Source: Micromonospora sp. ALFpr18c (lineage in GTDB: Bacteria > Actinomycetota > Actinomycetes > Mycobacteriales > Micromonosporaceae). Taken from it: a stretch of 64,000 bases of DNA. Within the stretch, counting starts at the first letter, position 1. Each line of letters starts with the position of its first letter. Positions 1 to 7,971 of the stretch are shown here, piece after piece. The notes under the pieces were generated by a model. The model was given only the letters and a program-made list of their open reading frames with translations. It had not been told where the DNA came from and searched no databases. The stretch lies in NCBI RefSeq assembly GCF_008868155.1, contig NZ_WBKR01000007.1, forward strand, positions 1 to 64,000, in the 5' to 3' direction. The position numbers and the translations under genes were made by a program.

Positions 1-2
1 CG

Positions 3-279
3 ATCACCAACCTCACCGCCGAGCAGGCCGACCCCGCCGAACTAGCCGACTGGCTACGCGGTCACTGGTCCATCGAGGTCCTACACCACATCCGCGACAC
101 CACCTACCGCGAAGACGCCAGCCGCCTGCGGACCGGCAACGCACCCCGCGCCCTGGCCACCCTCCGCAACACCGCGATCAGCCTGCTCCGCCTGGCCGGC
201 ATCACCTCGATCGCGCAAACCCTACGACGAAACAGCCGGGAACCCGCACCGATCCCTACAACTACTCGGAATCGACTAA
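3..279 (+). pseudogene. C-terminal remnant of an ISAs1-family transposase (cut by window edge, frameshifted)
   Basis: Reading from base 3 the frame encodes a stretch containing [20 protein letters not shown] followed by [16 protein letters not shown], which resembles the C-terminal end of ISAs1-type transposases (HW-IE-LH---D-T--EDA and GNAP--LA-LRN). The N-terminal part, including most of the catalytic domain, lies outside the window. Near base 237-240 the run cggg appears to carry one extra G: with one G removed the frame continues as [12 protein letters not shown] and stops at TAA 277-279, a natural end for this family. As read, the frame runs on past the stop. It is therefore either a broken copy or a sequencing error. 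No terminal inverted repeat can be recognised. It lies directly beside an integrase remnant, so the left edge is old mobile DNA. Confidence 0.75.
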
Positions 280-338
280 ACGGGCATACCTCCACCTTGC
301 GAACGCCCTGCCCGGTTCACCGAGGCGTGCGATGCGCC

Positions 339-756
339 CAGCACGTCGAAGACTGTGCGGGAACCCTGTCGCTCAAGGCTCGGTGCGATTCGCAAACCCG
401 GCCGCACGGCTCGGAGCTCTTGGACGGGCGTGCTCCGCAAGGACTGGCAGCCGCTCGGGCTGGTCTTCGCCTTGACTGTCGGCACTGCCCTCGATGCGGC
501 CAACGTCCGCCGGGCCTTCCGCCGAGTCGTCACCCTGGCTGGCCTCGATCCGGCCGCCTGGACACCTCGTGAGCTGCGGCACAGCTTCGTGTCACTGCTC
601 TCCGACAGCGGGGTGAGCCTGGAGGACATCGCCGACCTGTGCGGGCACTCCGGCACCACCGTTACCGAGCTGGTCTACCGTCACCAGCTCCGGCCGGTGC
701 TGCTCCAGGGCGCGGCGGTCATGGACCGCATCTTCGCGCCGACCAGTGAGGCGTAG
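339..756 (+). pseudogene. Decayed tyrosine recombinase (integrase), C-terminal catalytic part
   Basis: The frame ending at TAG 754-756 encodes [18 protein letters not shown], then TPRELRHSF (Arg and His of the H-x-x-R box), then [19 protein letters not shown] (second conserved His and the catalytic Tyr). These are the C-terminal signatures of phage/ICE tyrosine recombinases. Upstream pieces typical of the family lie in different frames: SKTVR in the frame of base 346, TLSLKARC in another frame, and DWQPLGLVF back in the first. This implies at least two frameshifts, and no N-terminal domain is visible. The coding end lies 67 bases from the 3' end of tRNA-Pro, where the integrase of actinomycete integrative elements normally sits relative to the att site. 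A non-functional relic is the best reading. Confidence 0.7.
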
Positions 757-783
757 TCACTCAGTTGGTCACCCAGGACGCAC

Positions 784-818
784 CAGAGGGCACATCCATG
801 GATCGGATGTGCCCTCTG
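784..818. terminator. Perfect 14-bp inverted repeat between integrase relic and tRNA-Pro
   Basis: CAGAGGGCACATCC (784-797) is exactly complementary to GGATGTGCCCTCTG (805-818) with a 7-base loop. It starts 5 bases beyond the encoded CCA of the minus-strand tRNA and 27 bases after the integrase stop, so it could end transcripts from both sides. There is no T tract, as is common for actinomycete terminators. It could alternatively be an arm-type recombinase binding site. Confidence 0.55.
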
Positions 819-823
819 ACCTC

Positions 824-900
<77 letters not shown>

Positions 901-1065
901 AGGCGTGCCGACAAATAGTAGCCCATCCGCCCCGATGGTCAAACTCGGTACCCCGCCCGGACGGGTCGGCAGCAACATCCCTGACGTTGTGCGGATCCCG
1001 CCACCGGGGACGGCCCGGGACGGCGGCGCCGGCGGGGGTGCCACCGGCGCCGGCGGGGGTGCGCG

Positions 1066-1959
1066 TCAGCGGGGGATGAGGGTGAGGATGCTGGCCTCCG
1101 GGGGGCAGGCGAAGCGGACCGGCGCGGTCGGGTGGGTGCCCAGGCCGGCGGAGACGTGCAGCCAGGAGTCGGATCCCGGCCACCGGTGCAGGCCACGCGC
1201 CATCGAACGGGGCAGCCCGCAGTTGGTCACCAGCGCCCCGTAGCCCGGTACGCAGACCTGCCCGCCGTGGGTGTGCCCGGCCAGCAGCAGTCCGAAGCCG
1301 TCCGCCGCCATCTGGTCGAGCACCCGCGGTTCGGGGGAGTGCGTCAGCGCGATGGACAGGTCGGCCGAGGACGAGACCACGCCCGACACGGCCGGGTAGT
1401 CGTCCCGGTCGATGTGCGGGTCGTCCACGCCGACCACGTCGATCTGCCGTCCGCCGGCCTTCAGGGTGGTCCGCGCGTTGTTGAGGTCCATCCAGCCGGC
1501 GCCGGCGAACACCTGGCGCAGCTCCTCGTAGGGCAGGTCGACGCCCTCGGTGTACTCCCGGTCGGGCAGGAAGTAGGTGAACGGGTTCTTCAACACCGGC
1601 CCGGTGTAGTCGTTGGAGCCGAACACGAACGCGCCCGGAAAGTCCAGCAGGGGTTGCAGCGCCCGCAGCACGCCCGGCACCGCGCCGGGGTGCGCCATGT
1701 TGTCGCCGGTGACGACCACCAGATCCGGGTCGAGAGCGGCCAGCGACGCCACCCAGCGCTGCTTGCGCGCCTGGTCGGGCATCATGTGCAGGTCCGACAG
1801 GTGCAGTACGCGCAGCGGCTCCGCGTCGGCCGGCAGCATCGGCACGTCGTACCGCCGCAGGGTGAACATGTTGCGCTCGACGAGCGACGCGTACGCGAGG
1901 GTGGCCGCGCCGACCGTGGCGGTTCCGGCGGCAAGCCGGAATAGTGTGCGCTTTCGCAT
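1066..1959 (-). CDS. Membrane-anchored metallophosphoesterase (Rv3683-like)
   Basis: A 297-residue calcineurin-like phosphoesterase. The metal-binding motifs appear in order: HLSDLHM (about residue 54-60), VVTGDN, FGSNDY and GHTHGGQ near the C-terminus. The N-terminus [20 protein letters not shown] is a likely signal anchor placing the catalytic domain outside or at the membrane. The ATG at 1959 is chosen because longer starts (for example 1986) would run into the divergent yqeY gene. The substrate cannot be told; relatives act on phosphodiesters such as nucleotides or lipid head groups. Position next to a PonA2-type PBP matches M. tuberculosis Rv3683-Rv3682, which supports orthology with that envelope-associated phosphoesterase. 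Confidence 0.85.
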   Translation of the reverse strand: MRKRTLFRLAAGTATVGAATLAYASLVERNMFTLRRYDVPMLPADAEPLRVLHLSDLHMMPDQARKQRWVASLAALDPDLVVVTGDNMAHPGAVPGVLRALQPLLDFPGAFVFGSNDYTGPVLKNPFTYFLPDREYTEGVDLPYEELRQVFAGAGWMDLNNARTTLKAGGRQIDVVGVDDPHIDRDDYPAVSGVVSSSADLSIALTHSPEPRVLDQMAADGFGLLLAGHTHGGQVCVPGYGALVTNCGLPRSMARGLHRWPGSDSWLHVSAGLGTHPTAPVRFACPPEASILTLIPR

Positions 1960-1984
1960 GGCGTTCAGGGTAGTTTGACCGACC

Positions 1985-2440
1985 ATGAGCACGCTGAAGG
2001 ACCGCCTCACCGCCGACATGCGTTCCGCGCTCAAGGCGCGCGACGAGCTGACCACCTCCACGCTGCGGATGGCCCTGGCCGCCGTCGGCACCGCCGAGGT
2101 CGCCGGCAAGGCCAAGCGTGAGCTCACCGACGACGAGGTGCTCGCGGTGCTGACCAAGGAGTCCAAGAAGCGCCGCGAAGCGGCGACCGCGTTCGCCGAC
2201 GCCGGTCGCTCCGAGCAGGCCGCGAAGGAGACCGCCGAGGGTGAGGTGTTGGACCGCTACCTGCCCAGGCAGCTCTCGGACGCCGAGCTGACCGAGCTGG
2301 TGGCGGGGGCGCTCGCCGAGGGCGGCTTCACCGGCAAGGCCCAGATGGGCCCGGCGATGAAGGCGGCCCAGGCCGCGGTGGCCGGCCAGGCCGAGGGTGG
2401 CCGGGTGGCTGCCGAGGTACGCCGACAGCTCGGTCTCTGA
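1985..2440 (+). CDS. GatB/YqeY domain protein
   Basis: A 151-residue protein of the YqeY family, which is homologous to the C-terminal tRNA-interacting tail domain of GatB. Typical features are MSTLKDRLTADMRSALKARD at the start, TLRMALAAV, and the C-terminal SDAELTELV and MGPAMKAA--AVAGQAEGGRVA segments. The length is that of the family (about 150). The cellular role of free-standing YqeY proteins is not settled. A tRNA-related function is inferred only from the GatB relation. It starts 25 bases from the divergent metallophosphoesterase, so the two promoters share a very short region, and it ends before a strong hairpin. Confidence 0.9.
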   Translation: MSTLKDRLTADMRSALKARDELTTSTLRMALAAVGTAEVAGKAKRELTDDEVLAVLTKESKKRREAATAFADAGRSEQAAKETAEGEVLDRYLPRQLSDAELTELVAGALAEGGFTGKAQMGPAMKAAQAAVAGQAEGGRVAAEVRRQLGL

Positions 2441-2552
2441 CCCGTCGGCTCTGCGGCGCGCGGCACCTGCCCCCGGCAGCGGGCGCGGCCCTGCGGCGTG
2501 GATCGGCAACTCTGCTCGCGGCCGTCCGGCAGCGGCAGGTCCGGCCAGACGA

Positions 2553-2587
2553 AACGGGCGGGCACCCGACGTGGGTGCCCGCCCGTT
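2553..2587. terminator. Bidirectional rho-independent-type hairpin between yqeY and ponA2
   Basis: AACGGGCGGGCACCC (2553-2567) pairs perfectly with GGGTGCCCGCCCGTT (2573-2587) around a 5-base loop GACGT, giving a 15-bp GC-rich stem. It lies between two converging genes and can end both transcripts. The right arm ends in a short TTC rather than a long T run. Confidence 0.75.
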
Positions 2588-2606
2588 CGCGCGTACTGCT
2601 GGTCGA

Positions 2607-5030
2607 TCAGCCGCCGGGGCGGCCAGGTGGGTTGCCGGGTTGGCCGGGCTTGTTGCCGGCCGGCGGGGTGCCACCGCCGCTGCTGACCTGGATACTGACC
2701 ACGCCGCCCTTGATGGTGCGCCCGTCGGGGCTGGTGCCGGCGGCGGTGCCCGCCGGGCAGGACGACGCCACCTTCGTGTCGGAGACGACCGGCTCGAAGC
2801 CCGCGCCCTTGATCCGGGACTTCGCGGTGTCCACCGGCTGGCACTTCACGTCGGGGATGCTGCGCTGGTCACCCTCGGAGATCTTCTGCCCCGGAGGCTC
2901 GAAGTTGATGCGCGGCTTGCCCTTCATGGCGTCGCGCAGCGTCTCGTACACCGGAGGGTTGATGCCGTCCTTCTCCGCGTGCTTCATCTTGACGTTGGTC
3001 TGCGGCCAGTCCGGGTCGGCCATGATGCCGGCCACCGCGTACTGCTTGGTCATCGCGACGATGGAGGCGGTCTTTCCCGAGTCGGTGGTGCCGGTCTTGC
3101 CGGCCACCGGCGCGTCGACGATGCCCTTGACCACGCTGGCGGTGCGGCTGTTGCCGCACTTGCTGGTCGAGGAGTTGTCGCCGAGCGGGCAGCGGGCGGC
3201 GTCCACGGCGGCCCGGGCCACGTCGGTGCTGAACCGCTTCTCGCAGCGCGGGTTGGCGACGTCCAGCTTCTTGCCCTCGGGGTCGCGGATCTCCTGCACC
3301 GGGATCGGATCGCAGTACTTGCCGTCTGCCGCGAAGGTCGCGTACGCGTTGGCCAGGTCCAGTGGCGTGGTGGCGGAGACGCCCAGGGTAAAGGCACCCC
3401 ACTGGTGCGCTGCCTCTTTGGTCCCGCCGAACTTGGCGTCGCTGCTGGACCGCAACTGGATGCCGGCCCGCTTGGCGGCGTCGACCACGTTCTCCGCACC
3501 GACCTGCTGCTGTAGCGGCACGAAGTAGGTGTTGATCGACTGGGCGAACGCGGTCCACATGTTCTGCGGGCCGGCGGCCTTGAGGTTGGCGTTCGTCGGG
3601 CAGTAGAAGTGCGTGCCCTTACAGGCGGCCGGACTGCTGCTGTCGATGATGTACTCCGACTTGAACTGCTGTGGCGCGTTGATGGTGTAGCTGAGCGGTA
3701 TGCCCTTCTCCAACGCGGCGACGATGGTGAAGAGCTTGAACGTCGAGCCGGCCTGGTACCCGGCGACGCCGTCACCACCGGTGATCAACGGGTTGACGGT
3801 CGCCGGGTAGTTGCCCCGGATGCCCTGCTTGCTCTTCGCCGGATCGCTGGACAGTTTGTTCTTCGGGTGCCGCGGGTCGTCGAGCTTGAACTGCCGGTTC
3901 ACCGCGAGCGCCCGTACCCGGCCGGTGCCGGGCTCGACCACCGCGACCATGGCGGCTTCCTTGCTGTTCTCGCTCTTGGCCTTGCGGACCGCCTTGTCCG
4001 CGCTCCGCTGCGCCTGCACGTCGATCGACGTCACGACGGTGTAACCGCCGCTCTTGAGCCGCCGCTCCCGGTCGTACGTGGTCGAGCCGAACGTCTCCTG
4101 CTGCATCCACCAGCGGTAGAAGTAGTCACAGAAGAAGCCCCAGCTGTTGACGTTGGCGGCGATGCAGCCGTTCGGGGTGCGCTTGTCCTTCACCGCCAGC
4201 TTCGTCGCCTTGGCGGCGTCGGCCTCCTGCTGGGTGATGGCCTTGATGTCGACCATGTTCTGGATGACGTAGTCGCGCCGGTCCAGGGCGAGCGGGTAGC
4301 CGGCCTTGGTGGTCGGGTCGTTGGTGGTCGGCGCCTTCACCATGCCGGCCAGCAGCGCCGCTTCCTCGATCTTGAGCTTGCTCGGCGGCTTGCCGAAGTA
4401 GACCTGGCTGGCGGCGTAGATGCCGTACGCCCCGTTGCCGAACGAGGCGAGGTTGAGGTAGCGGGTGAGGATCTCGTCCTTGGAGAACTCCTTGTCGACC
4501 TGGAGGGCCAGCCGCATCTCGCGGAGCTTGCGGGCGCTGGTGTCCTCGGTCGCCGCGACCACGTCGGCCGGGTGAGTGGCCGAGTAGGCGATGGCCAGCC
4601 GGACGTACTGCATGGTCAGCGTCGAGGCGCCCTGCCGGCCGGAGCCTTCGCTCTGGTTGTTCACGAACGCGCGGGCGACACCGTTGATGTCGACGCCGTT
4701 GTGCTTGTAGAACTCATGGTCCTCGGCCGCGATGATGGCCTTCTGCATGTACGGGGAGATGTCGGCGAGCTTCACGTCCCGCCGGTTCTCGTCGTACATC
4801 GTCGCGAGCGGTGTCTTGCCGTCCGAGGCCAGCAGGTAGCTGATCTGTGGCGCGCGGGCCACCGTGAACTCCGTCGGCAGGGCGCCGAAGGTCTCGGCGC
4901 CGGCCTTCGCGGCCAAGCCGGACATCGCCACCGCGGGGAAGGCCGCCGCTGCGACCACCACGCCGGCCAGTAGGCCACACACAAGCAGCGATGCGGCGTT
5001 GGTCAGCACATTGTGGTCACGTTTCCGCAT
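2607..5030 (-). CDS. ponA2: Class A penicillin-binding protein with PASTA domain (PonA2-like)
   Basis: An 807-residue bifunctional murein synthase acting outside the cytoplasmic membrane. After a short cytosolic start and a TM anchor (residues ~12-36) comes the GT51 transglycosylase domain with the catalytic EDHEF motif (Glu about 103). The transpeptidase domain has STFK (~residue 428), SIN (~496) and KTGT (~644). A PASTA-like repeat starting at SIPDVKCQPVD follows, then a Gly/Pro-rich tail GGGTPPAGNKPGQPGNPPGR. The ATG at 5030 has a GAGG Shine-Dalgarno 8 bases upstream; an earlier in-frame start at 5129 adds a non-conserved Arg-rich leader. Divergent whiB4-like and phosphoesterase neighbours reproduce the Rv3681c-Rv3682-Rv3683 order, supporting PonA2, which in mycobacteria matters for survival under stress. 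Confidence 0.93.
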   Translation of the reverse strand: MRKRDHNVLTNAASLLVCGLLAGVVVAAAAFPAVAMSGLAAKAGAETFGALPTEFTVARAPQISYLLASDGKTPLATMYDENRRDVKLADISPYMQKAIIAAEDHEFYKHNGVDINGVARAFVNNQSEGSGRQGASTLTMQYVRLAIAYSATHPADVVAATEDTSARKLREMRLALQVDKEFSKDEILTRYLNLASFGNGAYGIYAASQVYFGKPPSKLKIEEAALLAGMVKAPTTNDPTTKAGYPLALDRRDYVIQNMVDIKAITQQEADAAKATKLAVKDKRTPNGCIAANVNSWGFFCDYFYRWWMQQETFGSTTYDRERRLKSGGYTVVTSIDVQAQRSADKAVRKAKSENSKEAAMVAVVEPGTGRVRALAVNRQFKLDDPRHPKNKLSSDPAKSKQGIRGNYPATVNPLITGGDGVAGYQAGSTFKLFTIVAALEKGIPLSYTINAPQQFKSEYIIDSSSPAACKGTHFYCPTNANLKAAGPQNMWTAFAQSINTYFVPLQQQVGAENVVDAAKRAGIQLRSSSDAKFGGTKEAAHQWGAFTLGVSATTPLDLANAYATFAADGKYCDPIPVQEIRDPEGKKLDVANPRCEKRFSTDVARAAVDAARCPLGDNSSTSKCGNSRTASVVKGIVDAPVAGKTGTTDSGKTASIVAMTKQYAVAGIMADPDWPQTNVKMKHAEKDGINPPVYETLRDAMKGKPRINFEPPGQKISEGDQRSIPDVKCQPVDTAKSRIKGAGFEPVVSDTKVASSCPAGTAAGTSPDGRTIKGGVVSIQVSSGGGTPPAGNKPGQPGNPPGRPGG

Positions 5031-5434
5031 CCAGGTCACCTCGACAGGGTACGCGAGTAGGGAACGAGGGGCGCTGGGGCGTTCTTTCCCCATTTCCTGC
5101 GCGCGCTGCCCTCGTTGTGCTAAACGCACGACCCCCGGTGCGTGGTTGCGTGTGACCTGCCGCGAGTCTCCTCCGATCGGAAGAGGCCGCGCAGCGTTTT
5201 CGCCGACCTCGGCGGGGTAACCGGCGGTCGAGCGCCCGGGAAGCCGGGACTGTCCGGAATGATGGATTTCGTCGACAACGTTGCGTAATCAGTCGACTAC
5301 AGAGCATGATGGGGGCGGCGACAGCGCCACATGTCGTCCGCGCCGCCTTGGGGAAGGCAGGCCGGGCGATCGGGGGGAATTGCCGGCTGACGCGCATCGA
5401 GGTCGGTAGGTACTGCAAGGGGGGACGTGTACAC
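5031..5434. other. Intergenic region between divergent ponA2 and wblA-like genes
   Basis: About 400 bases with no convincing gene. It must hold both divergent promoters. A TTGCGT (5281-5286) followed by CATGAT (5305-5310) could be a loose -35/-10 pair for the whiB-type gene, and an AGTCGACT palindrome lies between them (5291-5298). A GGGGGGA run at 5419-5425 is a plausible ribosome binding site for the start at 5435. The long leader is in keeping with whiB-family genes, which often have long untranslated leaders. Confidence 0.4.
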
Positions 5435-5755
5435 ATGGGCATGATCACTGACTGGCCGTCGCTGGCGGCGTGTCAGAACGGGGACCCGGACGCGTTGTTC
5501 GTACAGGGCGCCGAACAGAACGTGGCAAAGCGGATCTGCCGGAGCTGCCCAGTTCGGTACGAGTGCCTGGCCGACGCACTGGACAACCGGATCGAGTTCG
5601 GTGTGTGGGGTGGCATGACCGAACGCGAACGCCGGGCGTTGCTGCGTCGTCACCCTCAGGTGACGAGCTGGCGCAAGATGTTCGAGGCCGCGATGAAGAA
5701 GAACAGCAAGGACAAGTCCGGTAAGGACAAGATCCTGGTCAGCGCGGCCACCTGA
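5435..5755 (+). CDS. wblA: WhiB-family iron-sulfur regulator, WblA/WhiB4 type
   Basis: A 106-residue Wbl protein. The four cluster-binding cysteines are C13, C35, C38 and C44 (IC-RS-CPVRYEC). The tryptophan/glycine turn FGVWGGMTERERRALLRR follows, then a basic tail rich in Lys. Wbl proteins bind a [4Fe-4S] cluster and act as redox- or NO-sensitive transcriptional regulators, usually with the housekeeping sigma factor. The sequence DPDALFVQGAEQNVAK and DALDNRIEFGVWGG match the WblA (Streptomyces) and WhiB4 (mycobacteria) subgroup; in Streptomyces WblA affects development and antibiotic production. ATG 5435 is preferred because of the GGGGGGA upstream; ATG 5441 is possible. Its position next to ponA2 and two ArsA-type ATPases supports the assignment. 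Confidence 0.92.
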   Translation: MGMITDWPSLAACQNGDPDALFVQGAEQNVAKRICRSCPVRYECLADALDNRIEFGVWGGMTERERRALLRRHPQVTSWRKMFEAAMKKNSKDKSGKDKILVSAAT

Positions 5756-5761
5756 CGCCGA

Positions 5762-6913
5762 TCACGGCCGGCTGATCGCCGTGCCGATCGTCCGCAGCCC
5801 GTCGACGTCGTGCACGTCGGCGGGCTGCGCCGTCACCGACACCGCCGGCACGGCCGGGAACGCCTCGGTGAACCGCGCGGCCACCTCCTGCTCGCGTACC
5901 GCCTGGCGGGCCAACGCGGCGTGCGCCCGCAGCACGTCGGCGGTGGCCTCATGCCCACCCAGCTCGGTCAGCCGCTCCGCGGCGGCCCGGCTCTGCGCGG
6001 CGTCCAGCTCCGGCACCGCCGGCCGGTGCACCCGGTTGAGCACCAGACCGGCCAGCGGCATCTTCTCCTCCCGCAGCCGGCCGGCGAAGTAGGCGGCCTC
6101 CCGGACCGCGTCCGGCTCCGGGGCCGCGACCAGCACGAATGCCGTCTCCCGTGCCTGCAGGATGCGGTACGTCTGCTCGGCTCGCTGCCGGAATCCGCCG
6201 AACATCGAATCCAGTGCGGCCACGAACCCGGACAGGTCGGTGAGCAGTTGCGCGCCGAGCACCTTCTGCACCACCTTCGAGAACATCCCGAACGAGGCCG
6301 TGACCAGGGTGAACATGCTCCGGCCGCCGCTGCGGGCCGGAGCCAGCAGCAGGCGCAGCATCCGGCCGTCGAGGAAGCGGGACAGCCGGGCCGGCGCGTC
6401 CAGGAAATCCAGTGCCGAGCGCGACGGCGGAGTGTCCACGACGATCAGGTCCCACTCGCCGCGGGCGTGCAACTGGCCCAGCTTCTCCATCGCCATGTAT
6501 TCCTGCGTGCCCGCGAAGGTGGAACTCATCGCCTGGTAGAACGGGTTCGCGAAGATCTCCGCGGCCTTCGCCGGATCGGTGTGCTGAAGCACCACGTCGT
6601 CGAAGGTGCGCTTCATGTCGAGCATCATGGCGTGCAGTTCGCCGCCGCTGGTCTCGACGTCGATCCCCTTGACCTGGCGGGGGGTGTTGTCCAGCTCGGT
6701 CAGGCCCAACGACTGGGCGAGCCGGCGGGCCGGGTCGATGGTGAGCACCACCGTGCGCCGGCCGTGCTGCTCGGCGGCCCGCAGCGCCAGCGCCGCGGCC
6801 GTGGTCGTCTTTCCCACCCCGCCGGCACCGCAGCACACGATGATCCGCACGCCGGGGTCGGCGAGGATCTGGTCGACGTCCAGCCGCGGCGCCGCGTCTT
6901 CGGAAGGCACCAA
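5762..6913 (-). CDS. ArsA/GET3-like ATPase (Rv3680-type)
   Basis: A 383-residue P-loop ATPase of the anion-transporting ATPase family. The deviant Walker A is GAGGVGKTTTAAALAL (about residue 29-44), switch I is TIDPARRLAQSLGL, and the Walker B-like part is DLIVVDTPPS. A middle helical segment (GGRSMFTLVTASFGMFSKVV) precedes the adenine-binding end LVLNRVHRP. No cysteine pair for arsenite is evident, so an arsenite pump subunit is unlikely; family members target or chaperone client proteins. The 3' end converges on wblA with only 6 bases between. TTG 6913 is the longest start and GTG 6910 is nearly equal. With the next gene it mirrors the Rv3679-Rv3680 pair, linked in mycobacteria with WhiB4. 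Confidence 0.9.
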   Translation of the reverse strand: MVPSEDAAPRLDVDQILADPGVRIIVCCGAGGVGKTTTAAALALRAAEQHGRRTVVLTIDPARRLAQSLGLTELDNTPRQVKGIDVETSGGELHAMMLDMKRTFDDVVLQHTDPAKAAEIFANPFYQAMSSTFAGTQEYMAMEKLGQLHARGEWDLIVVDTPPSRSALDFLDAPARLSRFLDGRMLRLLLAPARSGGRSMFTLVTASFGMFSKVVQKVLGAQLLTDLSGFVAALDSMFGGFRQRAEQTYRILQARETAFVLVAAPEPDAVREAAYFAGRLREEKMPLAGLVLNRVHRPAVPELDAAQSRAAAERLTELGGHEATADVLRAHAALARQAVREQEVAARFTEAFPAVPAVSVTAQPADVHDVDGLRTIGTAISRP

Positions 6914-6967
6914 TCGAGCGTATCGGGCCGCGTGGGTCCGTGCGCCCGTGCCGAGCTCAGGTGTGAG

Positions 6968-7945
6968 TCAATCCGCCCTGACGAGGGCCTGGGCCAGTGT
7001 CGTGAGACCCGCCCGGTCCACCCCGTCCGGCAGCAACGGCAGCTCCACCATCGGCAGCCCCAACTCCACCAGGTCGGCCCGGAGCGAATCCTCCAGCTCG
7101 CGGCGGATGAGTTGGTCACGGGCCTCGTCGTGCAGACCGGCCACGATGTCCCGGTCGGCCGGCAGACCCGCGGCGACCAGCCCGCGCTTCAGCTCCGCCG
7201 CGGTGACGGCCCGACCGGCGGGCAGTGGCGGGCGGGTGCCGTTGACGATCACCTTGCCGACGCCGAAGCCGAGCGAGGTCAGGTCGGCGATCGCGTCCAC
7301 CGTCTCCTGCACCGGCATCTCCTCCAGCAGCGTGACCACGTGCACCGCGGTCATCGGGGACCGCAGCAGCGCGGCGACCCCCTCGCTCTGGGTCTTGATC
7401 GGGCCGACCTTGGCCAGGCGGGCCGTCTCGGCGGTGACGTTGAGGAACCGGCCGATCCGCCCGGTCGGCGGGGCGTCCAGCACCACCGCGTCGTACGCGC
7501 GCCGTTGACCCGAGGTGCGGGTGGTGGCCTCCTTCACCTTGCCGGTGAGCAGCACGTCGCGCAGGCCGGGGGCGATGGTGGTGGCGAAGTCGATGGCACC
7601 CAGCTTGCGCAGCGCCCGGCCCGCCGCACCCAGCTTGTAGAACATGTCGAGGTACTCGAGCAGGGCCTCTTCGGCGTCCACCGCGAGCGCGCGCACCTCA
7701 CCACCGTCCGGCGCGTCCGTGAGGTGCCGCTCCTCGTAGGGCAGCGGGTCGATGCCGAAGAGTTGGGCGATGCCCTGCCGGCCCTCGACCTCCACGAGCA
7801 GGGTGCGCCGGCCGCCGGCGGCCAGCGCCAGGGCCAGCGCCGCCGCCACGCTGGTCTTGCCGGTGCCGCCCTTGCCGGTCACCACGTGGAGACGCGCCGA
7901 CCATCCGGTACCGGCCGGGTCGGTCGGCCGCTCAGCTGCACGCAC
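6968..7945 (-). CDS. ArsA/GET3-like ATPase (Rv3679-type)
   Basis: A 325-residue paralogue of the neighbouring ATPase. The P-loop is TGKGGTGKTSVAAALALALA (about residue 23-42), followed by LLVEVEGRQGIAQLFG in place of the usual DPA switch, and AYDAVVLDAPPTGRIGRFL as Walker B region. The two proteins are encoded head-to-tail (54-base gap), and in mycobacteria the equivalent pair is thought to form a heteromeric complex; that is family knowledge, not visible here. It starts with GTG at 7945. The gene lies downstream of the Pro-rich membrane protein gene (gap 26 bases), so the three are probably one transcript. Confidence 0.9.
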   Translation of the reverse strand: MRAAERPTDPAGTGWSARLHVVTGKGGTGKTSVAAALALALAAGGRRTLLVEVEGRQGIAQLFGIDPLPYEERHLTDAPDGGEVRALAVDAEEALLEYLDMFYKLGAAGRALRKLGAIDFATTIAPGLRDVLLTGKVKEATTRTSGQRRAYDAVVLDAPPTGRIGRFLNVTAETARLAKVGPIKTQSEGVAALLRSPMTAVHVVTLLEEMPVQETVDAIADLTSLGFGVGKVIVNGTRPPLPAGRAVTAAELKRGLVAAGLPADRDIVAGLHDEARDQLIRRELEDSLRADLVELGLPMVELPLLPDGVDRAGLTTLAQALVRAD

Positions 7946-7971
7946 CCGTCGAGCCTATCCAGGCCCGCGGG

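Noticed and set aside
2441-2606. Small frames between yqeY and ponA2
   Set aside because: The region is dominated by the terminator hairpin; frames have no ribosome binding site or family features.
5762-7945. Arsenite efflux ATPase ArsA
   Set aside because: The cysteine ligands for arsenite and an ArsB/Acr3 transporter gene are missing; the context is the WhiB4-linked ATPase pair.
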